From assembly GCA_045863555.1 (NCBI GenBank), contig BTUU01000010.1, positions 62,001-126,000 of the forward strand: a DNA stretch of 64,000 nucleotides, read 5' to 3'. The notes beneath the pieces are model-generated. The model did not search any database. It was not told the DNA's origin and saw nothing but the letters and a program-made list of their open reading frames with translations. Shown piece by piece: positions 41,453 to 52,555 of the stretch; the stretch's first letter is position 1; each line of letters opens with the position of its first letter. The translations under genes and the position numbers were made by a program. This stretch comes from JACRLV01 sp045863555 (GTDB lineage: Bacteria > Planctomycetota > Phycisphaerae > UBA1845 > Fen-1342).

Positions 41453-43279
41453 ATGTGCGGGATCGTGGCGTATATCGGAACCCGTGAAGCGTCCCCGATC
41501 CTGCTGGAGGGGCTGAAGCGGCTGGACTACCGCGGGTATGACTCGGCGGGCGTCGTCGTCGTGAAGGGCGGAAAGTTTGAGATCTGCCGTGCCGTGGGGC
41601 GGATCGCCGCGTTGGAGGCGAAGCTCGACGGCCGGCTCGACGGCGCGGTTGTGGGCATGGCTCACACGCGCTGGGCCACGCACGGCGCGCCGACCGAGGC
41701 GAACGCGCATCCCCATCGCGACGCGAGCGGGCGGCTGGCCCTGATCCACAACGGAATCATCGAGAATTATCGGGTCCTGCGGCAATACCTGGAGTCGCAG
41801 GGAATCACAATGGAAAGCCAGACCGACACGGAAGTTCTGGCGAAGCTCATCGGCTCCATGTACGAGGGCTGCCTCGAAGACGCGGTCCGCCGCGGCCTGC
41901 GCGAGGTGCGCGGCACGTTCGGCATCGCGGTCATGCACGCCGATGAGCCGGACAAGATCGTCGCGGCGCGCCGCGGCAGTCCGCTCATCGTGGGCATCGG
42001 CGACGACGAGTACGTCATCGCGTCGGACGCGGCGGCCATCGTTCAGCACACGTCGCAGGTCATCTATCTGTCCGACAACGAGGTGGTCACGGTCGGGCGC
42101 GAGGGGTTCAAGACGACGAACCTCGAGGCCACGCCAGTCACCAAGGAAGTCGAGGAGGTCGAGTACACGCTCGCCCAGCTCGAACTCGGCGGCCACCAGC
42201 ACTACATGGCCAAGGAGATCTTCGAGCAGCCCGAGGCCCTGCGCAACTGCATGCGCGGCCGAATCGATCTCGATGAAGGCCGCGTCGTCCTCGGCGGCCT
42301 GACGTCGGTGACGCGCGAGCTGATCAACACCAAGCGGATCATCCTGACCGCCTGCGGAACGGCGTGGCACGCGGGTCTCGTCGGCGAATATCTGATCGAA
42401 GAGCTGGCGCGGATTCCGTGCGAGACCGAGTATGCGAGCGAATTCCGCTACCGCAATCCGGTTATCGATTACGGCACGACGGTGCTGGCGGTCTCACAAT
42501 CGGGCGAGACGATCGACACCCTGGCGGCGCTTCGCGAGGGTCGCGACAAAGGCGCGCTGGTCCTCGGCGTCGTGAATGCGGTCGGCTCGACGATCGCGCG
42601 CGAGACCGACGCGGGTGTCTATCTGCACGTCGGGCCTGAAATCGGCGTCGCGTCGACGAAGGCGTTTACCGGCCAGGTCACGGTGCTGGCGATGCTGGCG
42701 GCGTTCCTCGGCCGGCGGCGGCACCTCTCGCAGCAGCAGTGTTTCCAGTATCTCGAAGCGCTGCACGGCATTCCGGAGCAGATCGAAAAGGCGCTCGCGC
42801 TGAGCAGCCAGTGCAGGACGATCGCCGGCGAATTCGTCGAGTCGGGCAACTGGCTCTACCTCGGCCGCGGCACGCAGTACCCCGTCGCGCTGGAAGGCGC
42901 CCTGAAGCTCAAGGAAATCAGCTACATCCACGCGGAAGGCCTGCCCGCGGCGGAGATGAAGCACGGCCCGATCGCGCTGATCAGCGAAGACATGCCCGTC
43001 GTCGTGCTCGCGCCGAAGGGCCACTGGTACGACAAGTGCCTCGGCAACATCGAAGAAGTCCGCAGCCGCGGCGGCCGTGTCATCGCGGTCGCGACGGAGG
43101 GCGACAAGGACATCCAGCATCTCGCCGAGCACGTGCTCTTCGTGCCGGATGTGCCCGAGTTGCTTCAGCCGCTCGTGACCGTCGTGCCGCTGCAACTGCT
43201 CGCGTACCACGCGGCGGTCCTGCGCGGCTGCGACGTGGACAAGCCGCGGAATCTGGCGAAGGCGGTGACGGTCGAGTAG
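41453..43279 (+). CDS. glmS: Glutamine--fructose-6-phosphate aminotransferase (isomerizing)
   Basis: A 608-residue GlmS that makes glucosamine-6-phosphate for cell-wall and lipid A sugars. Met1 is followed by the catalytic Cys2 (MCGIVAYIG) of the class II glutamine amidotransferase domain (1-235), which includes RWATHGAPTEANAHPH. Two SIS isomerase domains follow: ACGTAWHAG...SQSGETIDT, and the second with GRGTQYPVALEGALKLKEISYIHAE. The C-terminal DKPRNLAKAVTVE is exact for the family. GGAGG precedes the ATG. Confidence 0.98.
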   Translation: MCGIVAYIGTREASPILLEGLKRLDYRGYDSAGVVVVKGGKFEICRAVGRIAALEAKLDGRLDGAVVGMAHTRWATHGAPTEANAHPHRDASGRLALIHNGIIENYRVLRQYLESQGITMESQTDTEVLAKLIGSMYEGCLEDAVRRGLREVRGTFGIAVMHADEPDKIVAARRGSPLIVGIGDDEYVIASDAAAIVQHTSQVIYLSDNEVVTVGREGFKTTNLEATPVTKEVEEVEYTLAQLELGGHQHYMAKEIFEQPEALRNCMRGRIDLDEGRVVLGGLTSVTRELINTKRIILTACGTAWHAGLVGEYLIEELARIPCETEYASEFRYRNPVIDYGTTVLAVSQSGETIDTLAALREGRDKGALVLGVVNAVGSTIARETDAGVYLHVGPEIGVASTKAFTGQVTVLAMLAAFLGRRRHLSQQQCFQYLEALHGIPEQIEKALALSSQCRTIAGEFVESGNWLYLGRGTQYPVALEGALKLKEISYIHAEGLPAAEMKHGPIALISEDMPVVVLAPKGHWYDKCLGNIEEVRSRGGRVIAVATEGDKDIQHLAEHVLFVPDVPELLQPLVTVVPLQLLAYHAAVLRGCDVDKPRNLAKAVTVE

Positions 43280-43335
43280 GCCGCCCGGTTCGCGCCCCGG
43301 TGGAGCGCGTCAACCGGCCATGCCCGGCCGCCCGC

Positions 43336-44952
43336 TTACGCTGTGCCCCGCAGCACCAGGTAGACGATCTGCCCCAGCACGATCTTCGCCAGCAGCGCAA
43401 TCGGATAGACGCTGGCGAACGCAGTGGCCGCGGCGTCACTCCGCGCGAGGGTAAGCGCCGCCCCATACGCGGCCGGATTGGTCATGCAGGCCGAGGTTGC
43501 GCCGGCCTGTGCGAGGACATTCCAGCGCAGAACCCGCCACGTCAGCAGTACTGCCGCCAGAATCGTGACGAATGTCGTGAACGCGCCGGCCGCGAGGAGC
43601 ACGAATCCGTGTGCTTCGAGCACCGGCAGCAACCCCCGTCCCGCACCAAGCCCTGCGCCGGCGAGGAAGATCACCAGTCCCAGATCCTGCGCGAGCAGTC
43701 GCGCCGCGCCTGGAACATGGAGATACTGCCGGCCCACGCGGCCGAAGTGGCCGAGCGCCAGCGCGACGAGAAAGGCTCCCCCGGCGGCGCCGATCTGTAC
43801 GCTCATGCCTCCGGGCAGGGGGATCGGTACGAGTCCGACCGCGAGGCCGAGGGCGATGCCGGCGCAGAATGGCACGAGGCTCGTCTGGTCGAGCCGGCGT
43901 TCGTCGCGTCCGACGCGATCGGTAAAGGCGTCGATGTCCGTGAGCGTGCCGACGACGCGGAGAACGTCGCCGGGTTCGAGTTCGGTGTCTCCGTGCGGGG
44001 TGAACTCGATCTCTCCGCGGCGGATGCGCGTGACCGTGATGCCGAAGCGCTGCCAGACGGCGAGCTGGCGCAGCGTTTTTCCAAATACGTCGGCCCGCGA
44101 AACGCGAAGCTGGCGGCTGCTGACGTTTCCGGCGGGGTCGGCCATCGGCTGAATGCTCGCATCGCCGAGCAGCGTCTCGAGCTTGGCGAGTTCATCGGGC
44201 GGGCCGACGGCGAGCACGAAGTCGTCGAGCGCGAGCACGGTGTCGGGCCGAATCGGCACGACGGCGTCGCCGCGCTTCAACCGCGAGAAGACGACCTTCG
44301 AGACGTGGAGCCGGCCGAGATCCGCGGCGGTCTGGCCCGCGCAGTTTGGATTTGTGACGCGAAAGACCACCGCTTCGGGCTGCGTCGAGCGGCGCCGCTG
44401 TTCTTCGGCGTGTTTCTCCGCGGCCGCTGCGGCGGATTCGCCCACGATGCGCGGAAGCGACTGCACGAGCAGGACGACGCTGATCACACTCAGCGGATAC
44501 GCGATCGCGTAGCCGACGGACACCTCGTCCGCGACTTCGGGCGACACGCGGCGGATCACGTCGATCGCGGCGGCGAGGGCGGGCGTGCACGTCGTGCTGC
44601 CGGCGAAGACTCCGGCGGCGTGCTGCGGGGCCAGGTCGAACATGCGGGCGACGGCAATCGTCGCGAGCGCTCCCGCGCCCGTCGCACCGAGGCCGATGAG
44701 CAGGAACCGTCCGCCATCCGCGCGCATCCGGCCCAGGAACCGCGGACCGGCCTGCAGACCCACCGAGTAGACGAAGAGAACGAGTCCGAGTTCGGTTACC
44801 GCGTGGGGGAGCTCGAAGCCGTAGTATCCGAATGCGAGGGCGACAAAGAAAACGGCCGCGGATCCAAAGGACACTCCGCCAATCCGCCGTGCGCCAAGCC
44901 ATACGCCTGCGGAGATGGCGATGAAGAGGATGAGCAGGGGTGGCACGGACAC
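43336..44952 (-). CDS. AspT/YidE-YbjL family transporter with two RCK_C domains
   Basis: A 538-residue membrane protein of the aspartate:alanine exchanger (AAE) family. Two sets of about five transmembrane helices flank a cytoplasmic region (about 190-350) with two RCK_C/TrkA-C domains (PGDVLRVVGTLTDIDAF is the second). Duplicate membrane motifs are visible: GLVLFVYSVGLQAGPRF / GLVIFLAGAGLGAGRG and GSTTCTPALAAAID / GATSACMTNPAAYGAAL. It probably exchanges amino acids or dicarboxylates. Convergent with glmS. Confidence 0.88.
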   Translation of the reverse strand: MSVPPLLILFIAISAGVWLGARRIGGVSFGSAAVFFVALAFGYYGFELPHAVTELGLVLFVYSVGLQAGPRFLGRMRADGGRFLLIGLGATGAGALATIAVARMFDLAPQHAAGVFAGSTTCTPALAAAIDVIRRVSPEVADEVSVGYAIAYPLSVISVVLLVQSLPRIVGESAAAAAEKHAEEQRRRSTQPEAVVFRVTNPNCAGQTAADLGRLHVSKVVFSRLKRGDAVVPIRPDTVLALDDFVLAVGPPDELAKLETLLGDASIQPMADPAGNVSSRQLRVSRADVFGKTLRQLAVWQRFGITVTRIRRGEIEFTPHGDTELEPGDVLRVVGTLTDIDAFTDRVGRDERRLDQTSLVPFCAGIALGLAVGLVPIPLPGGMSVQIGAAGGAFLVALALGHFGRVGRQYLHVPGAARLLAQDLGLVIFLAGAGLGAGRGLLPVLEAHGFVLLAAGAFTTFVTILAAVLLTWRVLRWNVLAQAGATSACMTNPAAYGAALTLARSDAAATAFASVYPIALLAKIVLGQIVYLVLRGTA

Positions 44953-45310
44953 GTGGATTCCGATCCGCTTCCGTCGGACGGCGATCGCTCCAGCGCCTCG
45001 CGTCGCAACGCCTCAGGGACTTCGCTTCAGGACTCAGGCAACTTCCGGTCCAACGCGCCTGGAACGCGTCGGCCGCCGCGCCGGTTTTCAGGCGGCGTGG
45101 CGATCCCATGCCGGCACGATAGCCGCGCCGTGGACGCCTGTCGCGAACGCGTCTCTCCCGTGATTGCAAGTCACGCGAATGACGAGACTTGCGGAGTTTT
45201 TCCAAACTCAATTTTCGTTGACGGTCGTTATCGGCCGATCTAGCATTGGTACGAGGGCACGATCAACCCCGGAGAACCGGGGCGGTGTGCGCCCGCGCAG
45301 GGAGGCCGTG
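44953..45310 (+). promoter_or_regulatory. Intergenic region with the prkA promoter
   Basis: Divergent between the transporter and prkA. A good sigma-70-like promoter reads TTGACG (45218-45223), 17 bases, TAGCAT (45241-45246). Just upstream is the inverted repeat GAGTTT-TTCC-AAACTC (45194-45209), a possible regulator site. The remaining 200 bases show no gene. Confidence 0.6.
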
Positions 45311-47371
<2,061 letters not shown>

Positions 47372-47397
47372 ACGGCGTGGATCGGCATGATCGACGC

Positions 47398-47637
47398 ATG
47401 GGGTATCGATTTCTCGGCGGAGTTTTGCTCGCGGGGCTCGCGGTTCTTGTCTGGCTGTTTTTCGACTTCTTGTATCGACTCAGCGGCCTCGGGGCTGGTA
47501 ACAGTGCGAAGAACGCGTGGATATTGAACGTCATGAAATGGGGTTGTTCCTCGGTAGTCGGATTTCTGTCGCTACTGTGCTTCCTCGACTACGGGCGACT
47601 GGCGTTGAAGGAACGCGATCCGCGAGAACGAGAGTAG
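47398..47637 (+). CDS. Small membrane protein
   Basis: A 79-residue protein with two transmembrane helices (GGVLLAGLAVLVWLFFDFLYRL, SVVGFLSLLCFLDYGRLA). The family is not recognised. It starts 26 bases behind prkA and ends 21 bases before the next gene, so it may be the second gene of a short operon. An upstream GTG at 47377 is possible. GC content is lower than in prkA. Confidence 0.55.
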   Translation: MGYRFLGGVLLAGLAVLVWLFFDFLYRLSGLGAGNSAKNAWILNVMKWGCSSVVGFLSLLCFLDYGRLALKERDPRERE

Positions 47638-47658
47638 TCGACAGGGTAGGAACGCGGG

Positions 47659-48171
47659 ATGAGCTGGGTGAAGAAACTCGGCCGCTCGATCTTCCGCATC
47701 ACCGTCGGAGTGGTCGGCGGGATTGCGCTTCTCTTCGGCACGTGCTGGCTCGACTGGCGATTCCCTGCTCACCAATCGGTTCAGAAGGACGGTTGGCGGT
47801 TTGAGTATCACCATCGGCGCTTCGCCTGCGAGATCTGCTCGGCGTCTACCGATCGCCTCGAGTATCAGGGCCGTACGCTGCCCCGACTTGCGTTCCCCGC
47901 CGAGGCAGAGTCGTCCGGACTCCTCGTCATCACTCCGGTCGGCGCGCTGCGCTACGACTCCGGAAGCGGCTATCGACTGTATCACGCGGGAGAGATTGTC
48001 GACGCAGAAGAGAGGATCACCGAGGACGATCTCGCCGCGTGTGCTTACGAGGTGACGGCGGCGCCGGGCCGGGTTCGCAACCAGGGCACGCCGGCGAGCT
48101 GGATTGCCATTCCGCTCGGCGATCGGCTGCGCTGGATCAGCCCAGAGCGGGCGATTGATGTTGGATGGTAG
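47659..48171 (+). CDS. Single-pass membrane protein, unknown function
   Basis: A 170-residue protein with an N-terminal transmembrane helix (ITVGVVGGIALLFGTCWL, about 14-31) and an outer domain with the cysteine pair CEIC (about 57-60). The rest is beta-rich with no known motif. It lies directly behind the small membrane gene and could be cotranscribed with prkA. It is convergent with the nucleotidyltransferase gene; a hairpin separates them. Confidence 0.55.
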   Translation: MSWVKKLGRSIFRITVGVVGGIALLFGTCWLDWRFPAHQSVQKDGWRFEYHHRRFACEICSASTDRLEYQGRTLPRLAFPAEAESSGLLVITPVGALRYDSGSGYRLYHAGEIVDAEERITEDDLAACAYEVTAAPGRVRNQGTPASWIAIPLGDRLRWISPERAIDVGW

Positions 48172-48174
48172 CTC

Positions 48175-48193
48175 CGGCAGCGACCGGCTGCCG
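48175..48193. terminator. Hairpin between convergent genes
   Basis: CGGCAGC (48175-48181) and GCTGCCG (48187-48193) form a 7-bp stem around GACCG, between the stops at 48171 and 48194. No T tract. Confidence 0.45.
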
Positions 48194-48787
48194 TCAGCCA
48201 AGCTGTGTCTCCGGATTCGACTTAATTGACTCGAGACGCGCTCTCAAGTCCGGTGCAAGGCCTTGCTCGTGCTCCGGCTGAATGAGCCCTAGTTCCAGCA
48301 GATCGCGCAGATGCACGCGGTCCCGATCAAGAAATGCGATCAGCTTCATCCGTACCAGTGCCGCGAGGCCGATTACGCGAAACCCCTCCGGCGCTTGATC
48401 CGTCTCGTTCACCGAGGGAGCGACGTGATGAGGCCCGAGCGGCTCTTCCGCAAACAGGCAGTGAATACCGCGCTTCGGCGATGGAGCGGATTTTTCGACA
48501 AAGCACGTGATGCCGTGAACGTCGGCCAATTCGAATCCGGCAGCATCGAGGGCTGACTCGATCTCCGGCAGGTCTGCGCGGCGAATGAGAATGTCGACGT
48601 CTTTCGTGGTTCGCACCGCATCGGGGTCGACGCGTGAGACCCAGGCGGCTACGGCGTTCCCGCCGATCACCGCATACGGCACGTTGGCCCGCTCCAGCGC
48701 CGTTGCGGCTCGCAACAGTCGCTCGCGCACGCCTTCGACGGCCATGAATGCGGCCTCCAGCGAGAAGGGTTTCAGGGGCAGGTGCAT
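48194..48787 (-). CDS. AbiEii-like nucleotidyltransferase-fold protein
   Basis: A 197-residue protein with the nucleotidyltransferase signature VIGGNAVAAWVSRVDPDAVRTTKDVDILIRRADL, where the GG, the T-KDVD acidic pair and the following strand match AbiEii/AbiGii-type and related small NTases. Such proteins can be toxins, tRNA-modifying enzymes or have no known role; no cognate antitoxin (AbiEi) lies beside it. The C-terminal part (FRVIGLAALVRMKLIAFLDRDRVHLRDLLELG) fits the domain that follows in this family. Upstream frames to 49045 run against the ATPase gene and are not used. Confidence 0.78.
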   Translation of the reverse strand: MHLPLKPFSLEAAFMAVEGVRERLLRAATALERANVPYAVIGGNAVAAWVSRVDPDAVRTTKDVDILIRRADLPEIESALDAAGFELADVHGITCFVEKSAPSPKRGIHCLFAEEPLGPHHVAPSVNETDQAPEGFRVIGLAALVRMKLIAFLDRDRVHLRDLLELGLIQPEHEQGLAPDLRARLESIKSNPETQLG

Positions 48788-48873
48788 TGATTCAGTATAG
48801 CGAGCGGGAAGTGAGGCCGACGAGACGGTTTTCGTCGGGGCCGCGACCCGTGCGCTTGCGCTTGGGGCTCTGT

Positions 48874-51261
48874 TCATACGCGGGTGCCGCGGTCCAGGCG
48901 GCTCCAGAGGCGCAGCGAGTTGCCGACGACGCTTAGCGAGCTGAGCATCATTGCGGCGGTCGCCCATGCGGGTGGGAGCTGCGTGAAGATCGCTGCGGGC
49001 ATCATGATCACGTTGTAGCCCACTGCCCACGCGAGATTCTGCCACATCGTGCGGACTGTGGCGCGCGAGATCCGGATCAGCGACGCGACGCCTGCGACGG
49101 AGCGGCCGATCAGGCAGATGTCGGCGGCCTCGCGGGCGACGTCGCGGCCGGCGCCGATGGCGATGCCGACGGTGGCGGCCGCGAGGGCCGGGGCGTCGTT
49201 GATGCCGTCGCCGACCATCGCGACGTGGCCCTGCTCGCGTGCGGCGCGGCGGATGCGTTCGAGTTTCTCCGCCGGCGTCATCTCGGCGGCGTAGTCGTCA
49301 ATTCCGAGCTGCCCGGCCACGCGATCGCAGACGGCTTTCGCGTCGCCGGAGAGCATTACCACCCGCGCCCCGGCGGCGCGGATGTCGCGGATCGCGTCCG
49401 CGGCGTCGGGGCTGGGTTCATCGCGGAGCAGGATGCGGGCCTGCGGGCGACCGTCGACGGCGATCCAGGCAATTGTGGCATCGGGAGCGTCGCCGCTGCC
49501 GAAACCGGCCGGCTCGGCGCCGTTTTGTCGCAGCCACGCACCATTTCCAACGAGGACGCGACGGCCCGCGACCGTTGCGGACATGCCGAGCCCGGCCTTC
49601 TCGACGAAGTCGCTTGCGGGGGGAGCCTGGAGCCGGCGACGATCGGCCTCCGCGGCGATCGCGTGGGCAATCGGGTGGCCGCTGAGGCGGGCGACCGCGC
49701 CGGCGGCGGCGAGGGCGTCGTCGGGGGCCGTGCTGTCTGAAGCGGCGGAACGCCCATCGGCACCCGCGGCCGGCGCGACTGCCTGTACTTCGCTGACGAC
49801 CGGCTCGCCGCGCGTCAGCGTGCCCGTCTTGTCGAGGAACACCGTCTGAATCCCGCCGGCCGCTTCAAGTGCGGTGGCCTGGCGGATGAGGATGCCGCGG
49901 CGGGCGGCGTAGGTGCTGCCGACGAGCACGGCCATCGGCACGGCGAGGCCCATCGCGCAGGGGCACGCGACGACGAGCACGGCGATCGCGCGGGTGAGCG
50001 CGGTCGAGAGCGGCGCGCCGGCGATCAGCCAGCCGACGCACGTCGCGACGCTGATCGCGAGGACAACGGGCGTGAACCACGCCGCCGCGCGGTCGGCGAT
50101 GCGCTGCGTCGGCGTGCGCGTCGCCTGGGCGTCCGCGACGAGCCGGGCGAGGCGGCTGACCGCGCTGTCGCGGCCGGTCGCGGTCGCGCGGATGTCGGCC
50201 TGGCCGCCGGTCGCGCGCGTGCCGCCGAAGACGCTGCCGCCTATTTCGCGGTGCACCTCGCGCGATTCGCCGGTGAGCATCGACTCGTCGAGGACGAGCG
50301 AGCCGCTGAGGACGTCGCCGTCCACGGGCACGTCGACCGGCGCGGCGACGCGGAGCGTGTCGCCGACGTCGATCGCGTCGATCGGCACGGTTTCGAGCTG
50401 CTCGCCGCGGACGCGGATCGCCGTGCGCGGCAGGCGCTTCGCGAGCGCTGCAAGCGCGGAGGTCGCCCGGCCGCGGGCGCGGCGCTCGGCGTATTTTCCG
50501 GCGCCGACGAAGAGGACGATCATCACAGCGGCTTCGAAGAGCAGCAGGTTGTGCAGGCCGGTGACGATCGCGGCGCCGCCCGCGCCGAAGGCGACAAGTG
50601 CGCCGAGCGAGACGAGCAGATCCATGTTGCCCGAGCCGCGTCGCACGGCCCGCCAGGCGCCGTAGAGCATGTCACCCGCCGCGAGGGCGAGGACGGCGAC
50701 GGTAAGGAGCGCCTGGACGATGAGGCCAAGCGTGGAGTGCAGCGCGGAGACGAGCGTCGCGAGCGGGCCGGCGTGGGGGAGCATGTGGGCGGCCATGACG
50801 GGCAGGCCGAGGAGGGCGGCGGCGATGAGACGGTTGCGCTGGGTGCGGAGTTCGGTGTCGCGCTGGGATTCGGCGACGGACTGCGGGTCGCCGGAGGCCA
50901 TCTCGGCGCCGCCCGGGGTCCCGACGGCGTGGTGCGCGGCGACGGATTCTCCTGCCGTGGCGACCGAGCCTGCGGATATGTCGGGCGTTGACGGGGGGCC
51001 TGGCCGCGGGCGTTCGATGATCGGGACGGCTTCGTAGCCGGCGTTGTGGACGGAGCGGACGGCGTCGCCGGTGATCTGGTCGGCGTCGGCGGCCTTTTCG
51101 GGGGCGATAGTGACAAGGGCGGATTCGGTGGCGAGGTTGACGCTCGCGGCGGCGACGCCGGGGGTTTTCGTGAGTGCGGTCTCGACGGTTGAGACGCAGC
51201 CGGCGCAGTGGAGGCCCTTGATCTGGAATCGGAGCTCGGGGGCTGGGGCGGTCTTTTGCAT
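48874..51261 (-). CDS. copA: Copper-translocating P-type ATPase
   Basis: A 795-residue P1B-type ATPase. An N-terminal HMA domain has GLHCAGC (residues 16-22). About 75-135 is a Ser/Ala/Pro-rich linker, unusually long and low in complexity. Then come eight transmembrane helices, the CPC ion site in ACPCAMGLA (the usual Leu after Ala is Met), the phosphorylation motif DKTGTLTRGEP, the HP motif (LSGHPIAHAI) and VGDGINDAPALA. It most likely exports copper(I). No csoR or copZ gene is adjacent. It is bordered upstream by the repeat island. Confidence 0.95.
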   Translation of the reverse strand: MQKTAPAPELRFQIKGLHCAGCVSTVETALTKTPGVAAASVNLATESALVTIAPEKAADADQITGDAVRSVHNAGYEAVPIIERPRPGPPSTPDISAGSVATAGESVAAHHAVGTPGGAEMASGDPQSVAESQRDTELRTQRNRLIAAALLGLPVMAAHMLPHAGPLATLVSALHSTLGLIVQALLTVAVLALAAGDMLYGAWRAVRRGSGNMDLLVSLGALVAFGAGGAAIVTGLHNLLLFEAAVMIVLFVGAGKYAERRARGRATSALAALAKRLPRTAIRVRGEQLETVPIDAIDVGDTLRVAAPVDVPVDGDVLSGSLVLDESMLTGESREVHREIGGSVFGGTRATGGQADIRATATGRDSAVSRLARLVADAQATRTPTQRIADRAAAWFTPVVLAISVATCVGWLIAGAPLSTALTRAIAVLVVACPCAMGLAVPMAVLVGSTYAARRGILIRQATALEAAGGIQTVFLDKTGTLTRGEPVVSEVQAVAPAAGADGRSAASDSTAPDDALAAAGAVARLSGHPIAHAIAAEADRRRLQAPPASDFVEKAGLGMSATVAGRRVLVGNGAWLRQNGAEPAGFGSGDAPDATIAWIAVDGRPQARILLRDEPSPDAADAIRDIRAAGARVVMLSGDAKAVCDRVAGQLGIDDYAAEMTPAEKLERIRRAAREQGHVAMVGDGINDAPALAAATVGIAIGAGRDVAREAADICLIGRSVAGVASLIRISRATVRTMWQNLAWAVGYNVIMMPAAIFTQLPPAWATAAMMLSSLSVVGNSLRLWSRLDRGTRV

Positions 51262-51338
51262 GGCGATGGGAGTATAGATCGCGGTCGGGGGATGGCGCGG
51301 AGGCGACGACGTGGCGTGAATGCTGATTCGCCGGATTC

Positions 51339-51435
51339 CGAAACCGCGTTTTCAGCGAACTGGCCGAAGGGTGCCAAACTTCTTTCTGTGTGTGTGCTGG
51401 GTTGGCACTCTTGGTTATCAGGACGTTGGGGGCGA
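51339..51435. repeat. Paired hairpin repeat, copy A
   Basis: The opening CGAAACCGCGTTTTCAGCGA and the ending TTGGTTATCAG are shared with copy B. Between them GTGCCAA (51371-51377) pairs with TTGGCAC (51402-51408) over a 24-base loop. Copies A and B differ in the stem bases yet keep pairing. Non-coding. Confidence 0.65.
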
Positions 51436-51449
51436 GGCGGCGATGGCGG

Positions 51450-51547
51450 CGAAACCGCGTTTCCAGCGAACTGGCCGAAGGTGCTCATTGATTTTGTTTT
51501 GCGTGTGCCGCGTTGAGCATGTTGGTTATCAGACGTGGGTGGGGCGA
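51450..51547. repeat. Paired hairpin repeat, copy B
   Basis: A direct copy of A in the same order. Its stem is GTGCTCA (51481-51487) with TGAGCAT (51514-51520), one wobble pair, over a 26-base loop. Together with A it occupies most of 51330-51550, immediately upstream of the copper ATPase. Confidence 0.65.
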
Positions 51548-51729
51548 ATTTGTCGTGGTTCGCACTCATGTCTAGCAATCGTAGTGTCTCCTGGCGTCGG
51601 GCGGGCGGGTTGGACGGCTGAATGCGTGCGGCGGGCGGGATTTGGCGTGTAGTTGCGGCGGGAAGCAGAATTTGGGGTGCGGGATCCGGTGCGCGGTTTT
51701 TCGGGTCGGGTCCACCGCGTGCGGTACAA

Positions 51730-51915
51730 GGTTGGAGCGCCCGTTCAGGGCTTTGGGGATTGGGCGGATTTGACCCAAGGCGTTGCCTTGGGCTGGAGCT
51801 GGACCGCACCTTTGGTGCTGGAGGGTCGCGTGCGGCAACGCGCACCGGGGACGCGAATCGAGGCGGGGACCCAAAGCCTTGGCGACGCGGAACGGGTCAT
51901 AGGCAGGGTACCCGG
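51730..51915. repeat. Multi-hairpin dispersed repeat, copy 1
   Basis: Three hairpins in order: GCCC/GGGC (51739-51751), CCCAAGGC/GCCTTGGG (51774-51792, 3-base loop) and GCACC-TTT-GGTGC (51806-51818). The stretch CCTTGGGCTGGAGCTGG and later GGGTCGCGTGCGGC are shared with copy 2. It lies directly downstream of the DUF5615 gene. The gap 51262-51920 has no gene apart from these repeats. Confidence 0.7.
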
Positions 51916-51920
51916 AGAAT

Positions 51921-52253
51921 CTAAAAAATCTCGAGGCACGCCTGGTTCTCGTCACCTTCGAAGGCGACGATCAACCCGACGTTCGAGCGCAGGCGCCGCT
52001 CGACTTCGGCCGTCAACTGATTCCCGCAGCGCAGCCAGATCACTTTGGGCGGCGGGCCATATAACGCCGCCATTTCGGCAAAATCGGCGTCCTGCGAGAC
52101 GATTGTGAAGCCGGCCGACTTCGCGTGCTCCCAGATCACGGCGTCGCTCGCCTGGTCCAGGCCGCAGTTCCGCACCTGGTCCGAGCCGGGAAAGAGGTCC
52201 GACAGCCGGTCCACCAGCTTGGAGCTCAGGTTCTGGTCAAACAGTAATTTCAT
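51921..52253 (-). CDS. DUF5615 family PIN-like toxin
   Basis: A 110-residue PIN-like nuclease-fold protein. The acidic active-site residues are seen in MKLLFDQNLSS (D6), near SDAVIWEHAK, and VSQDADFAEM (SxDxDF), the latter being the DUF5615 signature. Such proteins pair with DUF433 antitoxin-like partners. The ATG at 52253 overlaps the DUF433 stop by 4 bases (ATGA), so the order is antitoxin then toxin. Both are probably transcribed leftward from a promoter near 52480, inside or next to a dispersed repeat. Confidence 0.88.
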   Translation of the reverse strand: MKLLFDQNLSSKLVDRLSDLFPGSDQVRNCGLDQASDAVIWEHAKSAGFTIVSQDADFAEMAALYGPPPKVIWLRCGNQLTAEVERRLRSNVGLIVAFEGDENQACLEIF

Positions 52254-52471
52254 GTCACGGTCAGCACGCGCCGCTCGCGATCGGCCGCGTACGCCAGGCA
52301 CGCGCGGATGTCCTCTTCCGTGAGTTCCGGGAAATCAGACAGAATCTCGGCGTGCGACATGCCGGCCGATAGCCACCCGAGCACGTCGGCGACCGCGATG
52401 CGCATGTTCCGGATGCATGGGCGGCCGCCGCGCTTGCCGGGTTCGATGGTGATGATGCTCTGGTAGGTCAT
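52250..52471 (-). CDS. DUF433 domain protein, putative antitoxin
   Basis: A 73-residue protein with the DUF433 fold: IITIEPGKRGGRPCIRNMRIAVADVLGWLSAGMSHAEILSDFPELTEEDIRACLAYAADRE. The GGRPCIRxMRI turn and the EDIRACLAYA helix are the family signature. It should bind and neutralise the DUF5615 protein and may bind DNA through its helix-turn-helix-like core. Translationally coupled to it. Confidence 0.9.
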   Translation of the reverse strand: MTYQSIITIEPGKRGGRPCIRNMRIAVADVLGWLSAGMSHAEILSDFPELTEEDIRACLAYAADRERRVLTVT

Positions 52472-52555
52472 GCGCCCTATTCTACCGCCGCGACCAGCCC
52501 GCGCACGCGGCGTTCGCGGGAGAATTTGGGGGCCTTTGCCCTGCGTCGATTCGCC

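Noticed and set aside
42739..45243. An 834-codon plus-strand frame spanning glmS and the AspT-type gene
   Set aside because: It overlaps two well-supported genes in other frames and has no homology.
50523..51845. A 440-codon minus-strand frame across the repeat island and the 5' end of the copper ATPase gene
   Set aside because: Its FGQFAENAVS-like repeats come from the DNA hairpin repeats and codon use is not protein-like.
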